Shown here: one piece after another, positions 1-10,239 of the stretch
Numbering within the stretch: the stretch's first letter is position 1
Layout: the number at the start of each line of letters is the position of its first letter
DNA from: MR-S7 sp000400995
GTDB taxonomy: Bacteria > Pseudomonadota > Gammaproteobacteria > Burkholderiales > Burkholderiaceae_C
NCBI RefSeq assembly: GCF_045291395.1
Contig: NZ_CP152342.1
Coordinates: 1,240,001 to 1,304,000 of the forward strand
DNA length: 64,000 nt
Direction of reading: 5' to 3'
Translations under genes and position numbers: made by a program
Notes under the pieces: model-generated
Seen by the model: the letters and a program-made list of their open reading frames with translations, nothing else
What the model was told of the DNA's origin: nothing
Database searches by the model: none

Positions 1-222
1 GACGACCTGCGCATGGAGCGCGACATGGTGCGCCACTGCTTCTACCTGCGCCCCGGCCAGAGCGAGACCATCGAGGGCATCCGCGCGCTGGCCGTGGACA
101 AGGACCACAGCCCGCAGTGGGCCCCCGCGCGCATCGAGGACGTGACGCCCGCGATGTGGCAGCCGTTTTTCGACAGCCCCTGGCCCGTGCACGCGCATCC
201 GCTGGCGCCGCTGCGCGACTGA
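1..222 (+). CDS. 3-hydroxyisobutyryl-CoA hydrolase / enoyl-CoA hydratase family, C-terminal fragment
   Basis: Only the last 73 codons lie in the window; the reading frame is open from base 1 and stops at 220-222. The residues match the C-terminal end of the ECH_2 type enoyl-CoA hydratase/isomerase family: a segment like EGIRALAVDKDHSPQW followed by a PARIEDV element and an FF pair. That is the usual ending of HIBYL-CoA hydrolases, which act in valine breakdown. The catalytic crotonase core is outside the window, so the exact substrate cannot be judged. A strong hairpin terminator follows 18 bases after the stop. Confidence 0.7.
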   Translation, partial: DDLRMERDMVRHCFYLRPGQSETIEGIRALAVDKDHSPQWAPARIEDVTPAMWQPFFDSPWPVHAHPLAPLRD

Positions 223-240
223 GGAGGGCACCGTGAAAAA

Positions 241-265
241 AGCCGCACAACCGTGCGGCTTTTTT
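241..265. terminator. Bidirectional Rho-independent terminator
   Basis: AGCCGCAC and GTGCGGCT pair around a 4-base loop. A run of A precedes the stem and a run of T follows it, so the hairpin can end both the rightward hydratase transcript and the leftward lipoprotein transcript that converge here. Confidence 0.9.
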
Positions 266-284
266 CATGCAGGCGGCAGGGCCG

Positions 285-683
285 TCAGGGCCGCGCCACC
301 TTCCAGACGCCGTTCACGCCGTCGCCCAGCTTCTCGCCGGGCCTGGTGTCCTTGGCGAAGTAGTAGAGCGGCTGGCCCTTGTAGGCCCATTGGCGGGTGT
401 TGTCGCTGCGCACGAGGATGGTGTAGTCGCCCTGGGGCTGCGCGCCGGACGCCACGGCCAGCGGCGGCCAGTTGACGGCGCACTGGTCGTAGCAGGCGGA
501 GGCGCCGCTGCCCTGGGCATCCCGGGTGAAGAAATACAGCGTGCGGCCGTCGGGGCCGATCAGCGTGCCGTCGGCGGCGCGGGTGGGCGTGCTGGGCTTG
601 GCGTGGTGCATGCCGCCGGTGCCGCAGGCGGCCAGGAGGGTGGCCGACAGGGCAATTGCGGCGAGGGAAAGCTTGCGGGTCAT
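285..683 (-). CDS. Small lipoprotein with PF03640-type secreted repeats
   Basis: This is a 132-residue exported protein. It starts with a signal peptide ending in a lipobox (LLAAC, Cys near residue 20), which predicts lipid anchoring. The mature part carries two copies of the COG4315/PF03640 'secreted repeat' pattern: GRTLYFFTRD, then a Cys pair and a WPPL motif, then QWAYKGQPLYYFAKD. The family is common in soil bacteria and its function is unknown. It converges on the upstream gene at a shared terminator. The call is firm at the family level only. Confidence 0.85.
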   Translation of the reverse strand: MTRKLSLAAIALSATLLAACGTGGMHHAKPSTPTRAADGTLIGPDGRTLYFFTRDAQGSGASACYDQCAVNWPPLAVASGAQPQGDYTILVRSDNTRQWAYKGQPLYYFAKDTRPGEKLGDGVNGVWKVARP

Positions 684-770
684 GGACGGGCTCCTTGCTG
701 GAGTTGGCGGAGCCTTCGACTGTAGGGGTGGGCGGCGCTGCCCGGCTGTCGGACGGGTGCCCGAGATGCT

Positions 771-1244
771 TCAGCGGTGGCGGCTCTTCATCGCGCGTTC
801 CACCTCGCGCTTGCCTTCGCGGTCCTTGATGGTGTCGCGCTTGTCGTGCTCGGCCTTGCCCTTGGCCAGGGCGATTTCGCACTTGGCGCGGCCGTCCTTC
901 CAGTGCAGGTTCAGCGGCACCAGCGTGTAGCCTTTCTGCTCCACCTTGCCGATCAGGCGCTTGATCTCGTCCTTGTGCATCAGCAGCTTCTTGATGCGGG
1001 CGGCGTCGGGGCTCACGTGGGTGGAGGCGGTCTTGAGCGGGTTGATCTGGCAGCCGATCAGGTACAGCTCGCCCTCCTTGATGACCACGTAGCCGTCCGT
1101 GAGCTGGGCCTTGCCTTCGCGCAGCGCCTTCACCTCCCAGCCGTGCAGCACCATGCCCGCCTCGTAGCGTTCCTCGAAGAAGTAGTTGTATGCCGCCTTC
1201 TTGTTGTCGGCGATGCGTGACGATGTTTCGGGTTTCTTGGCCAT
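771..1244 (-). CDS. smpB: SsrA-binding protein SmpB
   Basis: The 157-residue protein has the normal SmpB length. SmpB binds tmRNA and delivers it to stalled ribosomes for trans-translation. Visible hallmarks are the N-terminal NKKAAYNYFFEERYEAG stretch, GWEVKALREGKAQL, the YLIGCQINPLKTAS region and the basic C-terminal tail with KDREGKREVERAMKSR. The ATG at 1244 gives the canonical MAKKPETSSRIADN start; the frame is open much further upstream but that part overlaps ratA and is not coding. It is divergent from ratA, the usual arrangement in proteobacteria. Confidence 0.97.
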   Translation of the reverse strand: MAKKPETSSRIADNKKAAYNYFFEERYEAGMVLHGWEVKALREGKAQLTDGYVVIKEGELYLIGCQINPLKTASTHVSPDAARIKKLLMHKDEIKRLIGKVEQKGYTLVPLNLHWKDGRAKCEIALAKGKAEHDKRDTIKDREGKREVERAMKSRHR

Positions 1245-1334
1245 GGGTCCTAGATGCGGATGCCATAGGAGGATGCAATGCCTCCCTACAATGGTCATCC
1301 GTCTCGCGCCATGGATTTTAGGCGCTCCGCCTTC

Positions 1335-1775
1335 ATGAAAACAGTCAATAAGTCCGTCCTCATCTGGTACAGCCCCGAAGAAATGTTCGCACTCGTGACG
1401 GACGTGGAGAAGTATCCGCAGTTCCTGCCCTGGTGCGACCACGCCCGGGTGCTGGAGCGTGACGAGCACGGCATGAAGGCCGAGGTCGGCATCGCGCTGG
1501 GGGGCATCCGCAAGTCCTTCGTCACGCGCAACACGCACGAGGCGGGCCGCCGCGTGAAGATGGAGCTGGTCGAAGGCCCGTTCTCGCAGCTGGACGGCGA
1601 CTGGCACTTCCACCCCGTGGGCGATGGCTCGCAGCGCGCCTGCAAGGTCGAACTGCAACTGCGCTATGGATTCGACAACCGGGCCCTGGCTGCCCTCGTG
1701 GGGCCGGTGTTCGACCGCATCGCCGCCAGCTTCGTGGATGCGTTCATCCAGCGCGCGGAGCAGGTCTATGGCTGA
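1335..1775 (+). CDS. ratA: RatA/COQ10-type START-domain protein
   Basis: The 146 residues form a polyketide cyclase/START-like fold. Family marks include an N-terminal VNKSVLIWYSPEEMFALV, the DVEKYPQFLPWC signature, and a C-terminal helix with GPVFDRIAASFVDAF. RatA was described in E. coli as a ribosome-association toxin, while homologues also resemble the coenzyme Q-binding COQ10; which role applies here cannot be told. The ATG at 1335 was chosen because the alignable family starts at MKTVNKS. The stop overlaps the next start by 8 bases, implying translational coupling with the RnfH-like gene. Confidence 0.9.
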   Translation: MKTVNKSVLIWYSPEEMFALVTDVEKYPQFLPWCDHARVLERDEHGMKAEVGIALGGIRKSFVTRNTHEAGRRVKMELVEGPFSQLDGDWHFHPVGDGSQRACKVELQLRYGFDNRALAALVGPVFDRIAASFVDAFIQRAEQVYG

Positions 1776-2106
1776 TGCCGTGGGGGCTGTGCTGCGGATC
1801 ACCGTGGCCGCCGGGCTGGTGCCGGGCGGGGTGCGCGAGTGGACGCTGCAACTGCCGCCGGGGGCTACCGTAGCCGACGCCTTGCGGGCGTGCGGACTGG
1901 AGATGGGCGACAGCCGCTTCGCCTGCGGCATCTGGGGCCGCGCAGTCCCGGCCGACGAGGCGCTGCGCGACGGCGACCGCGTGGAGTGGTGCCGCCCGCT
2001 GCGGGTGGACCCCAAGCTGGCGCGCCGCCAACGCTTCGCGAGCCAGGGCGCACGCGCGGCGGGCCTTTTCTCCAAGCGCCGGCCGGGCGCCAAGGCCGGA
2101 TACTGA
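1768..2106 (+). CDS. RnfH family ubiquitin-like protein
   Basis: This 112-residue protein has a beta-grasp pattern typical of RnfH (formerly RatB, UPF0125): a GATVADALRACGL helix, FACGIWGRAVPADEALRDGDRVEWCRPL, then a DPKLARRQR basic segment. Family members sit next to ratA in most proteobacteria and their function is poorly known. The start ATG lies inside the ratA end. The C-terminal tail (GLFSKRRPGAKAGY) is longer and more basic than the minimal domain. Confidence 0.88.
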   Translation: MADAVGAVLRITVAAGLVPGGVREWTLQLPPGATVADALRACGLEMGDSRFACGIWGRAVPADEALRDGDRVEWCRPLRVDPKLARRQRFASQGARAAGLFSKRRPGAKAGY

Positions 2107-2112
2107 TGCGAA

Positions 2113-2135
2113 AAGGCCGCCTCCCGGGCGGCCTT
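2113..2135. terminator. Hairpin between convergent genes
   Basis: AAGGCCGCC and GGCGGCCTT form a 9-bp stem with a 5-base loop, seven bases after the rnfH-like stop. A short AAAA run before the stem gives a U tract on the leftward transcript, so it probably ends the DUF4124 gene and may also end the rightward one. Confidence 0.6.
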
Positions 2136-2173
2136 GCGGTTCCAGGAGAGGGGCTTAGAGCGTGTCTACGCTC

Positions 2174-2653
2174 TCACCGGCAGTCGGAGGCGATGACCTC
2201 GTCGGCGCGGCGCAGCTCCGCGGCGCGCGTGGCGTCGTCCATGTAGCCGCGCTCACCCTGCGCGTTCACATGGCCCACGAGCTGGCCGGGCGCCAGCGCG
2301 GCCTTGGCGCGCTTGGCGCGCGCGCAGTTGTCGGCGCGGGCCCTGGCCATGCGGTCTTCTTCAGCTTTCTTCTTGGCGGCCTCGGCGGCATCGGCCTTGG
2401 CCTTGTTGTCCTCGAGCTGCTTGTCCTTGCCGCTGATCTGCGGCGCGGCGGCCGCCGAAGCGGGCGCCGCCGCCGGTGCGGCGCGGCCCAGCGTGTGCGG
2501 CTGCTTGAGGATGTTCTTCTCGGGAACGTCCTGCGGGGGCGGCCGGTCGCTGAAGACCTTGCGCCCATCCTTGTCCACCCATTGCCATTGCGCCGAGGCG
2601 CCCATCGCCCAGGTGCAGGCAATGGCCAACAGAAGCAGCTTGCGGGATCTCAT
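2174..2653 (-). CDS. DUF4124 domain exported protein
   Basis: 159 residues. It has a signal peptide (cleavage likely after AMGASA), then the DUF4124 signature WQWVDKDGRKVFSDRPPP, an alanine/proline-rich linker, and a charged coiled-coil-like segment (KDKQLEDNKAKADAAEAAKKKAEEDR, read in part). The family is abundant in betaproteobacteria as periplasmic proteins of unknown role. It is divergent from guaB. Confidence 0.85.
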   Translation of the reverse strand: MRSRKLLLLAIACTWAMGASAQWQWVDKDGRKVFSDRPPPQDVPEKNILKQPHTLGRAAPAAAPASAAAAPQISGKDKQLEDNKAKADAAEAAKKKAEEDRMARARADNCARAKRAKAALAPGQLVGHVNAQGERGYMDDATRAAELRRADEVIASDCR

Positions 2654-2748
2654 GCGGCAGAGTGTAGCGGCGGCACTGCGCTGCCACCAGCGGCGCCCCG
2701 GCGGAACGTGTCGCGCCGCGGGTACAATCCTTCTTTTGGAGCTTTCAC

Positions 2749-4224
<1,476 letters not shown>

Positions 4225-4239
4225 TACGCCGCAGCCCGC

Positions 4240-4329
4240 AGGCCCGAACACCTGGCTGCGGGGTTCGGGCCTGCGGACTGATACGCCGCAGCCCGCAGGC
4301 CCGAACCCCGCAGCCAGGTGTTCGGGCCT
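4240..4329. repeat. Large perfect palindrome between guaB and guaA
   Basis: Bases 4240-4276 and 4293-4329 are 37-base perfect inverted copies around a 16-base spacer. Each arm also holds its own smaller hairpin (GGCCCGAAC / GTTCGGGCC). In addition, 34 bases covering the guaB stop codon (4216-4249) recur directly at 4273-4306. The structure could act as an attenuator or terminator between guaB and guaA, or be a REP-like repeat. The rightmost arm ends in CCTTTGTCTTT, slightly T-rich. Confidence 0.85.
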
Positions 4330-4356
4330 TTGTCTTTCCCGACCCGCCGCTCCGCC

Positions 4357-5973
<1,617 letters not shown>

Positions 5974-6193
5974 AATACCTTCACGTCAGGTCGTCCCATG
6001 TGGTCCCGCTTTTCGCTGAAAAGCCCGCCCTGACAGTGAGTTAAGTCCTATACGGTCTCAAGTCGCCTCAGCAAAGCCCCCGGAATTTGGCGGTATTGTT
6101 GGCGGTACCGGAGAGCAACCCCTTGGACGACCTCGGTTGATACCGTCAAATGCCTTGACGGTATCAGATTCGATGGATTCGTCGGAGGACAAG
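5974..6193 (+). promoter_or_regulatory. Left attachment region of the ICE with arm-type repeats
   Basis: This 220-base region links the guaA stop to the integrase start. It contains the direct repeat TTGGCGGTA at 6087-6095 and 6099-6107 (12-bp period). It also has a perfect inverted repeat TGATACCGTCAA / TTGACGGTATCA at 6138-6149 and 6155-6166, whose arms carry the related TTGACGGTA. Clusters like this are expected for integrase arm or excisionase sites and for integrase autoregulation. The crossover core is presumably in the guaA 3' end; no second copy was found in the window, so attL is inferred. Confidence 0.55.
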
Positions 6194-7522
6194 ATGCTCA
6201 CTGACTTGAAATTGAAGGCCCTCAAGGCCACGGGAAAGATCTACAAGGTCGCGGACCAACAAGGCCTCTACGTCGCGGTGACGCGAACCGGCGTCGTCAG
6301 CTTCCGGTTCGACTACCGCATGGGCAAGCGCCGCGAGACTTTGGTGATCGGTCAATATGACTCGAACCTGGGGGCACGCAACCCACGTGCCCTGGATGAG
6401 CTGGACTACGGCATGTCCGTCAGCTTGGCCGAGGCTCGACTGCTACTCACGCGGGCGGCTCGGAGCGTGGAGCAAGGGGAGAGCCCTTCGCGCGGCAAGG
6501 TCGAAAAGCGGATCAAGGCCGCGGAGGCCCTGACGTTCGGCGGCTGGGCGAAAAAGTATTTCGAAGACGCTGACCTAGCCGACTCGACCAAGGCCATGCG
6601 GAAGTCGGTCTATGACCGGCATCTGGAGAAGGAGTTTGGCCGGCTAAAGCTCGAGGAGATCACGCCGGACATCCTGATGGCGCGATGCGAGAGGATCAAG
6701 GCGAAGGGCGCAGCGGCGCCAGCTGTTCATGCACGGGACATTGTGCTGCAGGTGTACCAGTACGTGAAGGCGCGGGGGATGAAAATCGAAAATCCCGCGG
6801 AGGCGATCAGGCCCAGCGCTATTGCCACGTTCAAGGCTCGGGATAGGGCCCTTTCGCCGAAGGAAATTCACGTGTTCTTCAACGCGCTTGAAGAAACGGG
6901 GACTGCATCGACATTGCGTTTGGCTGTCAAATTCATGCTGCTGACGATGGTCCGTAAATCGGAATTCATCCAGGCGACGTGGGAGGAGGTGGACTTCGGA
7001 ACAGCCATTTGGACGATTCCGAAGGAGCGCATGAAAGCGGGTCGCCCTCATAACGTCTATCTCAGTCAGCAGGTACTCGATATTCTGGTGGCTTTCAAGA
7101 CTTGCTTCGGGTCCAGCCAGTACTTGCACCCCGGACGCTATGAGATGAATCGGCCGATCAGCAACCCAGCGTTGAATCGAGTCCTCGAGGTCACTGTGCA
7201 ACTGATTCGCGATCGCGGAGAGGAGTTCGAATCCTTTACCGTGCATGACCTGCGCCGCACGGCCAGCACCCACTTGCATGAGGCTGGATTCAATAGCGAC
7301 TGGATTGAGAAATGCCTTGCCCACGAGCAGCGGGGCGTGCGGGCGGTCTACAACAAGGCGGAATACGCCGAGCAGCGTAGAACAATGCTCCAAGCTTGGG
7401 CCGATATGGTCGATTCATGGATCATGAATGGGCCCAGCCCTGTGAAGCCGTTGAAGCTGGCCTATTCCTCTGAGCCTGGGGCGGATGACGAGCGTCAGGT
7501 GGCTTTGATGCAGTCTGTGTGA
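6194..7522 (+). CDS. int: ICE tyrosine recombinase / P4-type integrase
   Basis: 442 residues from the ATG at 6194, chosen because GGAGG sits five bases upstream; an in-frame ATG at 6137 has no such site. The N-terminus is an Arm/DUF4102-like DNA-binding domain (GLYVAVTRTGVVSFRFDYR). A central SAM-like domain follows, then the catalytic domain: Arg in MVRKSEF near 254, HDLRRTASTHLHEAG near 350, a His in AHEQRG, and Tyr in VRAVYNKAEY near 386. It should integrate and excise the element at the guaA 3' end, immediately upstream. Confidence 0.95.
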   Translation: MLTDLKLKALKATGKIYKVADQQGLYVAVTRTGVVSFRFDYRMGKRRETLVIGQYDSNLGARNPRALDELDYGMSVSLAEARLLLTRAARSVEQGESPSRGKVEKRIKAAEALTFGGWAKKYFEDADLADSTKAMRKSVYDRHLEKEFGRLKLEEITPDILMARCERIKAKGAAAPAVHARDIVLQVYQYVKARGMKIENPAEAIRPSAIATFKARDRALSPKEIHVFFNALEETGTASTLRLAVKFMLLTMVRKSEFIQATWEEVDFGTAIWTIPKERMKAGRPHNVYLSQQVLDILVAFKTCFGSSQYLHPGRYEMNRPISNPALNRVLEVTVQLIRDRGEEFESFTVHDLRRTASTHLHEAGFNSDWIEKCLAHEQRGVRAVYNKAEYAEQRRTMLQAWADMVDSWIMNGPSPVKPLKLAYSSEPGADDERQVALMQSV

Positions 7523-7592
7523 GGAGCAATGCTTCCGCTTGGGTGGAGGCGGCGTCTTCTCGATGGCAGAAGGCCCATCAAAGGAGTGAAAC

Positions 7593-7922
7593 ATGGCACG
7601 TAGGACGATCGCACATGTCCCTATGGCGTTTCGGCCGCTCACGGGGCCGTTGCAGTTCAGTGGCGACTGGCCAGGTGTATTTCTGCGTGGTGACGAATGC
7701 GGCGAGTATGGGCATGCCATCGGGGTTGTCCGTGACGCCGTCAAGCGGCAGATCGAAGCAGGAAACTGTCCCGAGAACACCGATACAGAGTTGCTGCGCG
7801 CTCTGGCTTCGTTGCAAGCGTTGTCATCGTTGCTTAAGTCCTGCCGCTTGGCGCCGCCGCAAGCAGCTGCGATGGTTGAAGGTCGAGGGCGTGACGAGGC
7901 CGTGGCCAAGGTGGCGCGATAG
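7593..7922 (+). CDS. Small hypothetical ICE protein
   Basis: 109 residues, with AAGGAG six bases before the ATG. No family is recognised. The sequence is soluble-looking, with a GDWPGVFLRGDECGEYGHAI segment (read in part) and a helical C-terminal half rich in Ala and Leu. It follows the integrase by 70 bases on the same strand and could be an accessory or excision-related gene, but nothing shows a DNA-binding motif. Confidence 0.6.
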   Translation: MARRTIAHVPMAFRPLTGPLQFSGDWPGVFLRGDECGEYGHAIGVVRDAVKRQIEAGNCPENTDTELLRALASLQALSSLLKSCRLAPPQAAAMVEGRGRDEAVAKVAR

Positions 7923-8037
7923 CAAGTAGCAAGCGGCAGGCGCGGGGATGGGCTGCAGGAGGCCAGGACGGGCTGCCTTGCTATGCCGCTGGTCAAGGAC
8001 GGTTGGCTTGCGAATTAGAGCCGAGTTCTCGCACCGT

Positions 8038-8064
8038 GTTAGATATTTATATAAGATTTCTAAC
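8038..8064 (+). promoter_or_regulatory. Promoter/operator of the AbiEi-like antitoxin
   Basis: GTTAGA and TCTAAC form an inverted repeat around an A/T-rich core containing TATATAAGAT, a plausible -10 element. It sits immediately before the AAAGGAG ribosome site of the antitoxin gene, a position suited to autoregulation by an AbiEi-type repressor. Confidence 0.5.
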
Positions 8065-8077
8065 AAAGGAGATCATT

Positions 8078-8707
8078 ATGACCGTGTCGCAAGCCATTCG
8101 GGAGCACATTGCCGCCCAGCCGGCAGGAGAGCCGTTCACCCCTGCGCTTTTCACTGGTTTGGGGTCACGTGCGGCCATCGATCAGTCATTGATGCGTCTC
8201 GCCAAGGCCGGCAGCATCGAGTGTGTCGGGCATGGTCTGTACATCGTTCCCAAGCCCAGCCGTTTCGGCATCAAGGCGCAGCCGGCCCCTGAGGTGGTGG
8301 CGAAGACCGTTGCCCAGACCGAAGGGGCGACAATCGAGATTCACGGTGCGGAGGCTGCGCGGCGTTTCGGTCTTACCACCCAGGTGCCAGCGCAGGCCGT
8401 CTTTTACACGACGGGCTCGTCGCGTGCGATCCGACTGGGCAAGATGGTCGTCCGGCTTCAGCATGTTGCCCCGCGCAAACTGGTGCTGGCAGGGCGGCCG
8501 GCTGGTCAAGCGCTGTCTGCGCTCTGGTACCTGGGACGCCACCAGGTAACGCCTGACATGTTCAGGCGCATTGCGGAAAAGCTGCCTTCCGGGGAGTTCC
8601 AGGCCCTGTGCGAGGCCAAGAGGTCGATGCCGGCCTGGATGGTGGCAGTCCTGAACCGCTATGAGCGAGGCGAGGGTATGAATGCCTCATCAGCGAGGGC
8701 AGGCTGA
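8078..8707 (+). CDS. AbiEi-like type IV antitoxin (DUF6088 type)
   Basis: 209 residues from the ATG at 8078, preceded by AAAGGAG; an earlier in-frame start at 8003 overlaps the promoter and is rejected. The N-terminal winged helix (SQAIREHIAAQPAGEPF...LMRLAKAGSIECVGHGLY, read in part) and the following GATIEIHGAEAARRFGLTTQ match the transcriptional-regulator half of AbiE systems. The usual partner, an AbiEii nucleotidyltransferase toxin, is not intact: only a decayed C-terminus is seen near 9.6-9.8 kb, beyond an inverted AbrB-PIN module. The antitoxin may now be an orphan repressor. Confidence 0.8.
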   Translation: MTVSQAIREHIAAQPAGEPFTPALFTGLGSRAAIDQSLMRLAKAGSIECVGHGLYIVPKPSRFGIKAQPAPEVVAKTVAQTEGATIEIHGAEAARRFGLTTQVPAQAVFYTTGSSRAIRLGKMVVRLQHVAPRKLVLAGRPAGQALSALWYLGRHQVTPDMFRRIAEKLPSGEFQALCEAKRSMPAWMVAVLNRYERGEGMNASSARAG

Positions 8708-8818
8708 AAAATTGCGTCGTTCCTGGATGCCATTGACGCTGTCTTGGTGACGGCAAGCGTGCCGTTGTTGTGCTCTTCGGCGGCAGCACGTCTGATCAAA
8801 TCTTTATCGCCGCTCCGT

Positions 8819-9247
8819 TCACGGCTGCGATTCGCAGTCTTGTTGTCTGGCCCATTCATCGGGGGTCACGATCAGGTTGGGAAACTCATCGCGCATCGCC
8901 AAGAGATCACTGTCGCCCGTGATGAGGAGTCGGGCTTGACCTACACGTGCCAGCACGAGAAACATCTGATCTTTCTCGTCGCGGCAGGCTGGTAGGGTAG
9001 GCCACGGCTGTGGTAGCTGGACGGCCTCGGCGAAAGGCAGGAAATCTTCCACCAGTTCTTGCCGATCTTCGGCTGTCAGCTTGAACTTCGGATACGCAAG
9101 CACACGGAGCAATTCACTGACCGTTTCCTTGCACACCAGGGGTTGCAGTTGCTTGTGTTGCCAGGCCCGACGTATCCATGCGAGCCGGCCGGACGTGAAC
9201 AGCAACGCCGAGAGTACGACATTGGTATCCAGCACAACGCGGGTCAT
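8819..9247 (-). CDS. PIN-domain toxin
   Basis: 142 residues. It has a PIN ribonuclease fold of the COG1569 type: TRVVLDTNVVLSALLF with the first metal-binding Asp, a Glu in KETVSELLRV, then CRDEKDQMFLVLA and LLITGDSDLL with the later acidic residues. The predicted action is RNA cleavage. The ATG at 9247 was chosen because it overlaps the antitoxin stop as ATGA, typical of coupled toxin-antitoxin pairs. The module is inverted relative to the surrounding AbiE remnants. Confidence 0.9.
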   Translation of the reverse strand: MTRVVLDTNVVLSALLFTSGRLAWIRRAWQHKQLQPLVCKETVSELLRVLAYPKFKLTAEDRQELVEDFLPFAEAVQLPQPWPTLPACRDEKDQMFLVLARVGQARLLITGDSDLLAMRDEFPNLIVTPDEWARQQDCESQP

Positions 9248-9462
9248 TGGCGGGCCCAAGAAATTGCGTCTTCTACGTCCTGTTCGGTAATGCCGAGCCG
9301 TTGCAACTGGTCGCGGACGGCTTGCGCTCGCTGTACGCGAACTGGGGTCAGTACGATTCGGCCATTCTCCACGACGACGTCAAAGTATTCGGCTGCATCT
9401 ACTTCCGACACAACGGCCTTGGGCAGCGTGATCTGATTCTTCGAGGTCAACTTAGCAAGCAT
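9244..9462 (-). CDS. AbrB/SpoVT-family antitoxin
   Basis: 72 residues. The N-terminal LAKLTSKNQITLPKAVV is the swapped-hairpin AbrB DNA-binding motif, followed by VDAAEYFDVVVENGRIVLTPV. The C-terminal helix (GITEQDVEDAISWARQ) would bind the PIN toxin encoded by the overlapping downstream gene. A short inverted repeat AAGGAA / TTCCTT at 9488-9506, just upstream, may be its operator. Confidence 0.88.
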   Translation of the reverse strand: MLAKLTSKNQITLPKAVVSEVDAAEYFDVVVENGRIVLTPVRVQRAQAVRDQLQRLGITEQDVEDAISWARQ

Positions 9463-9899
9463 GGCAGCACTCTGGGGAGGGGAATTAAAGGAAATCTTAC
9501 TTCCTTACTGTCCTAGATGCAAGTTGCGCTGCCGCCAAGGGCAACCGACGTCGCCCCCGCGGGCGTTGCGATCGGGGGCTAGCAAACGAGGCTCGGGGCT
9601 GTTTCAGATCCTCTGTCTGACGGGCGGATTGCGACTGGTACCTGAAGGGCCGTTGCTGGATGTGTTGAGGCAGGACTACCCTGCGATGCAGGCGGCGGAA
9701 ATGGTTCTGCGGCGACACCATGCCATCCCAAACGCATCGTCGAGCGTTTGCACGCCTTGGAGCGGGGAATCAACGTGATACGCTGGATGCAGGTGGTCCA
9801 GAGCGCGGCTGTCTAGTTCCTTAGGAACCCGCGTGCGATCATGTCGACGTGGTCTTGACCTGAAGGCGTCTCTGGTCCGGGTATCTGCAAGGAGGCTCT
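9463..9899. other. Intergenic stretch without intact gene
   Basis: Apart from the AbiEii remnant at 9623-9816, this stretch holds no convincing gene. Bases 9520-9620 are GC-rich with small hairpins. The ribosome site AAGGAGG for the next gene is at the right edge. Confidence 0.6.
9623..9816 (+). pseudogene. Decayed C-terminus of an AbiEii-type nucleotidyltransferase toxin
   Basis: Translating from 9623 gives GGLRLVPEGPLLDVLRQDY followed by PAMQAAEMV; shifting frame near 9700-9720 gives RIVERLHALERGINV and a stop at 9814. Together this is the standard ending of AbiEii/DUF1814 toxins: a LRLVP element, then DY..M, then an L..LE..IN helix. No start or catalytic core remains. The intact AbiEi-like antitoxin lies 0.9 kb upstream on the same strand, so the AbrB-PIN insert apparently replaced most of the toxin. 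Confidence 0.7.
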
Positions 9900-10235
9900 A
9901 TGCGAAAAGCCATCTTCCTGTTCTTCCTGCTGCTGGGCATCGGCATTGGCCTGCTGTCGGCCTGGCCCGATGGCTGGGGCTTGCGCATTGTCATGATGGC
10001 CGTTGGAGCCCTGTTTGGCGGCGCGATCGGCGGAGGGCTATCGCAGATCGGCAAACGGCAATCTGGACGTCGGCGGTTGCTTACCGAGGAAGAGATCGAA
10101 CCGATCCCCGGAGGAGGCTCATCAGGTCGTGATCTCGCCGCGAACTACTGGAGAGACAAAGGGCTTCCGCCCTTCACGCGCATGCCTGACGCTGAGCCGG
10201 ACAAGCATATGTACGACCCTGATCGTATCGGGTGA
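9900..10235 (+). CDS. Small membrane protein of the ICE
   Basis: 111 residues preceded by AAGGAGG at ideal spacing. Two transmembrane helices are evident at about residues 4-24 and 28-50, the second glycine-rich (VGALFGGAIGGGL). A soluble tail ends with GLPPFTRMPDAEPDKHMYDPD. No family is recognised with certainty. It converges with traG, whose stop lies five bases away, so the two transcripts meet here. Confidence 0.7.
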   Translation: MRKAIFLFFLLLGIGIGLLSAWPDGWGLRIVMMAVGALFGGAIGGGLSQIGKRQSGRRRLLTEEEIEPIPGGGSSGRDLAANYWRDKGLPPFTRMPDAEPDKHMYDPDRIG

Positions 10236-10239
10236 CCGG

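Noticed and set aside
267..725. Long rightward open frame over the lipoprotein gene
   Set aside because: It is an antisense shadow in high-GC DNA; the opposite strand encodes a clear PF03640 lipoprotein.
8744..8995. Possible N-terminal remnant of the AbiEii toxin just after the antitoxin
   Set aside because: The translation has no AbiEii-like EKD or WTL motifs, so it could not be supported, unlike the C-terminal remnant.
9520..9600. GC hairpins near 9.55 kb as a tRNA or attC-like site
   Set aside because: No consistent cloverleaf or integron core site could be drawn.
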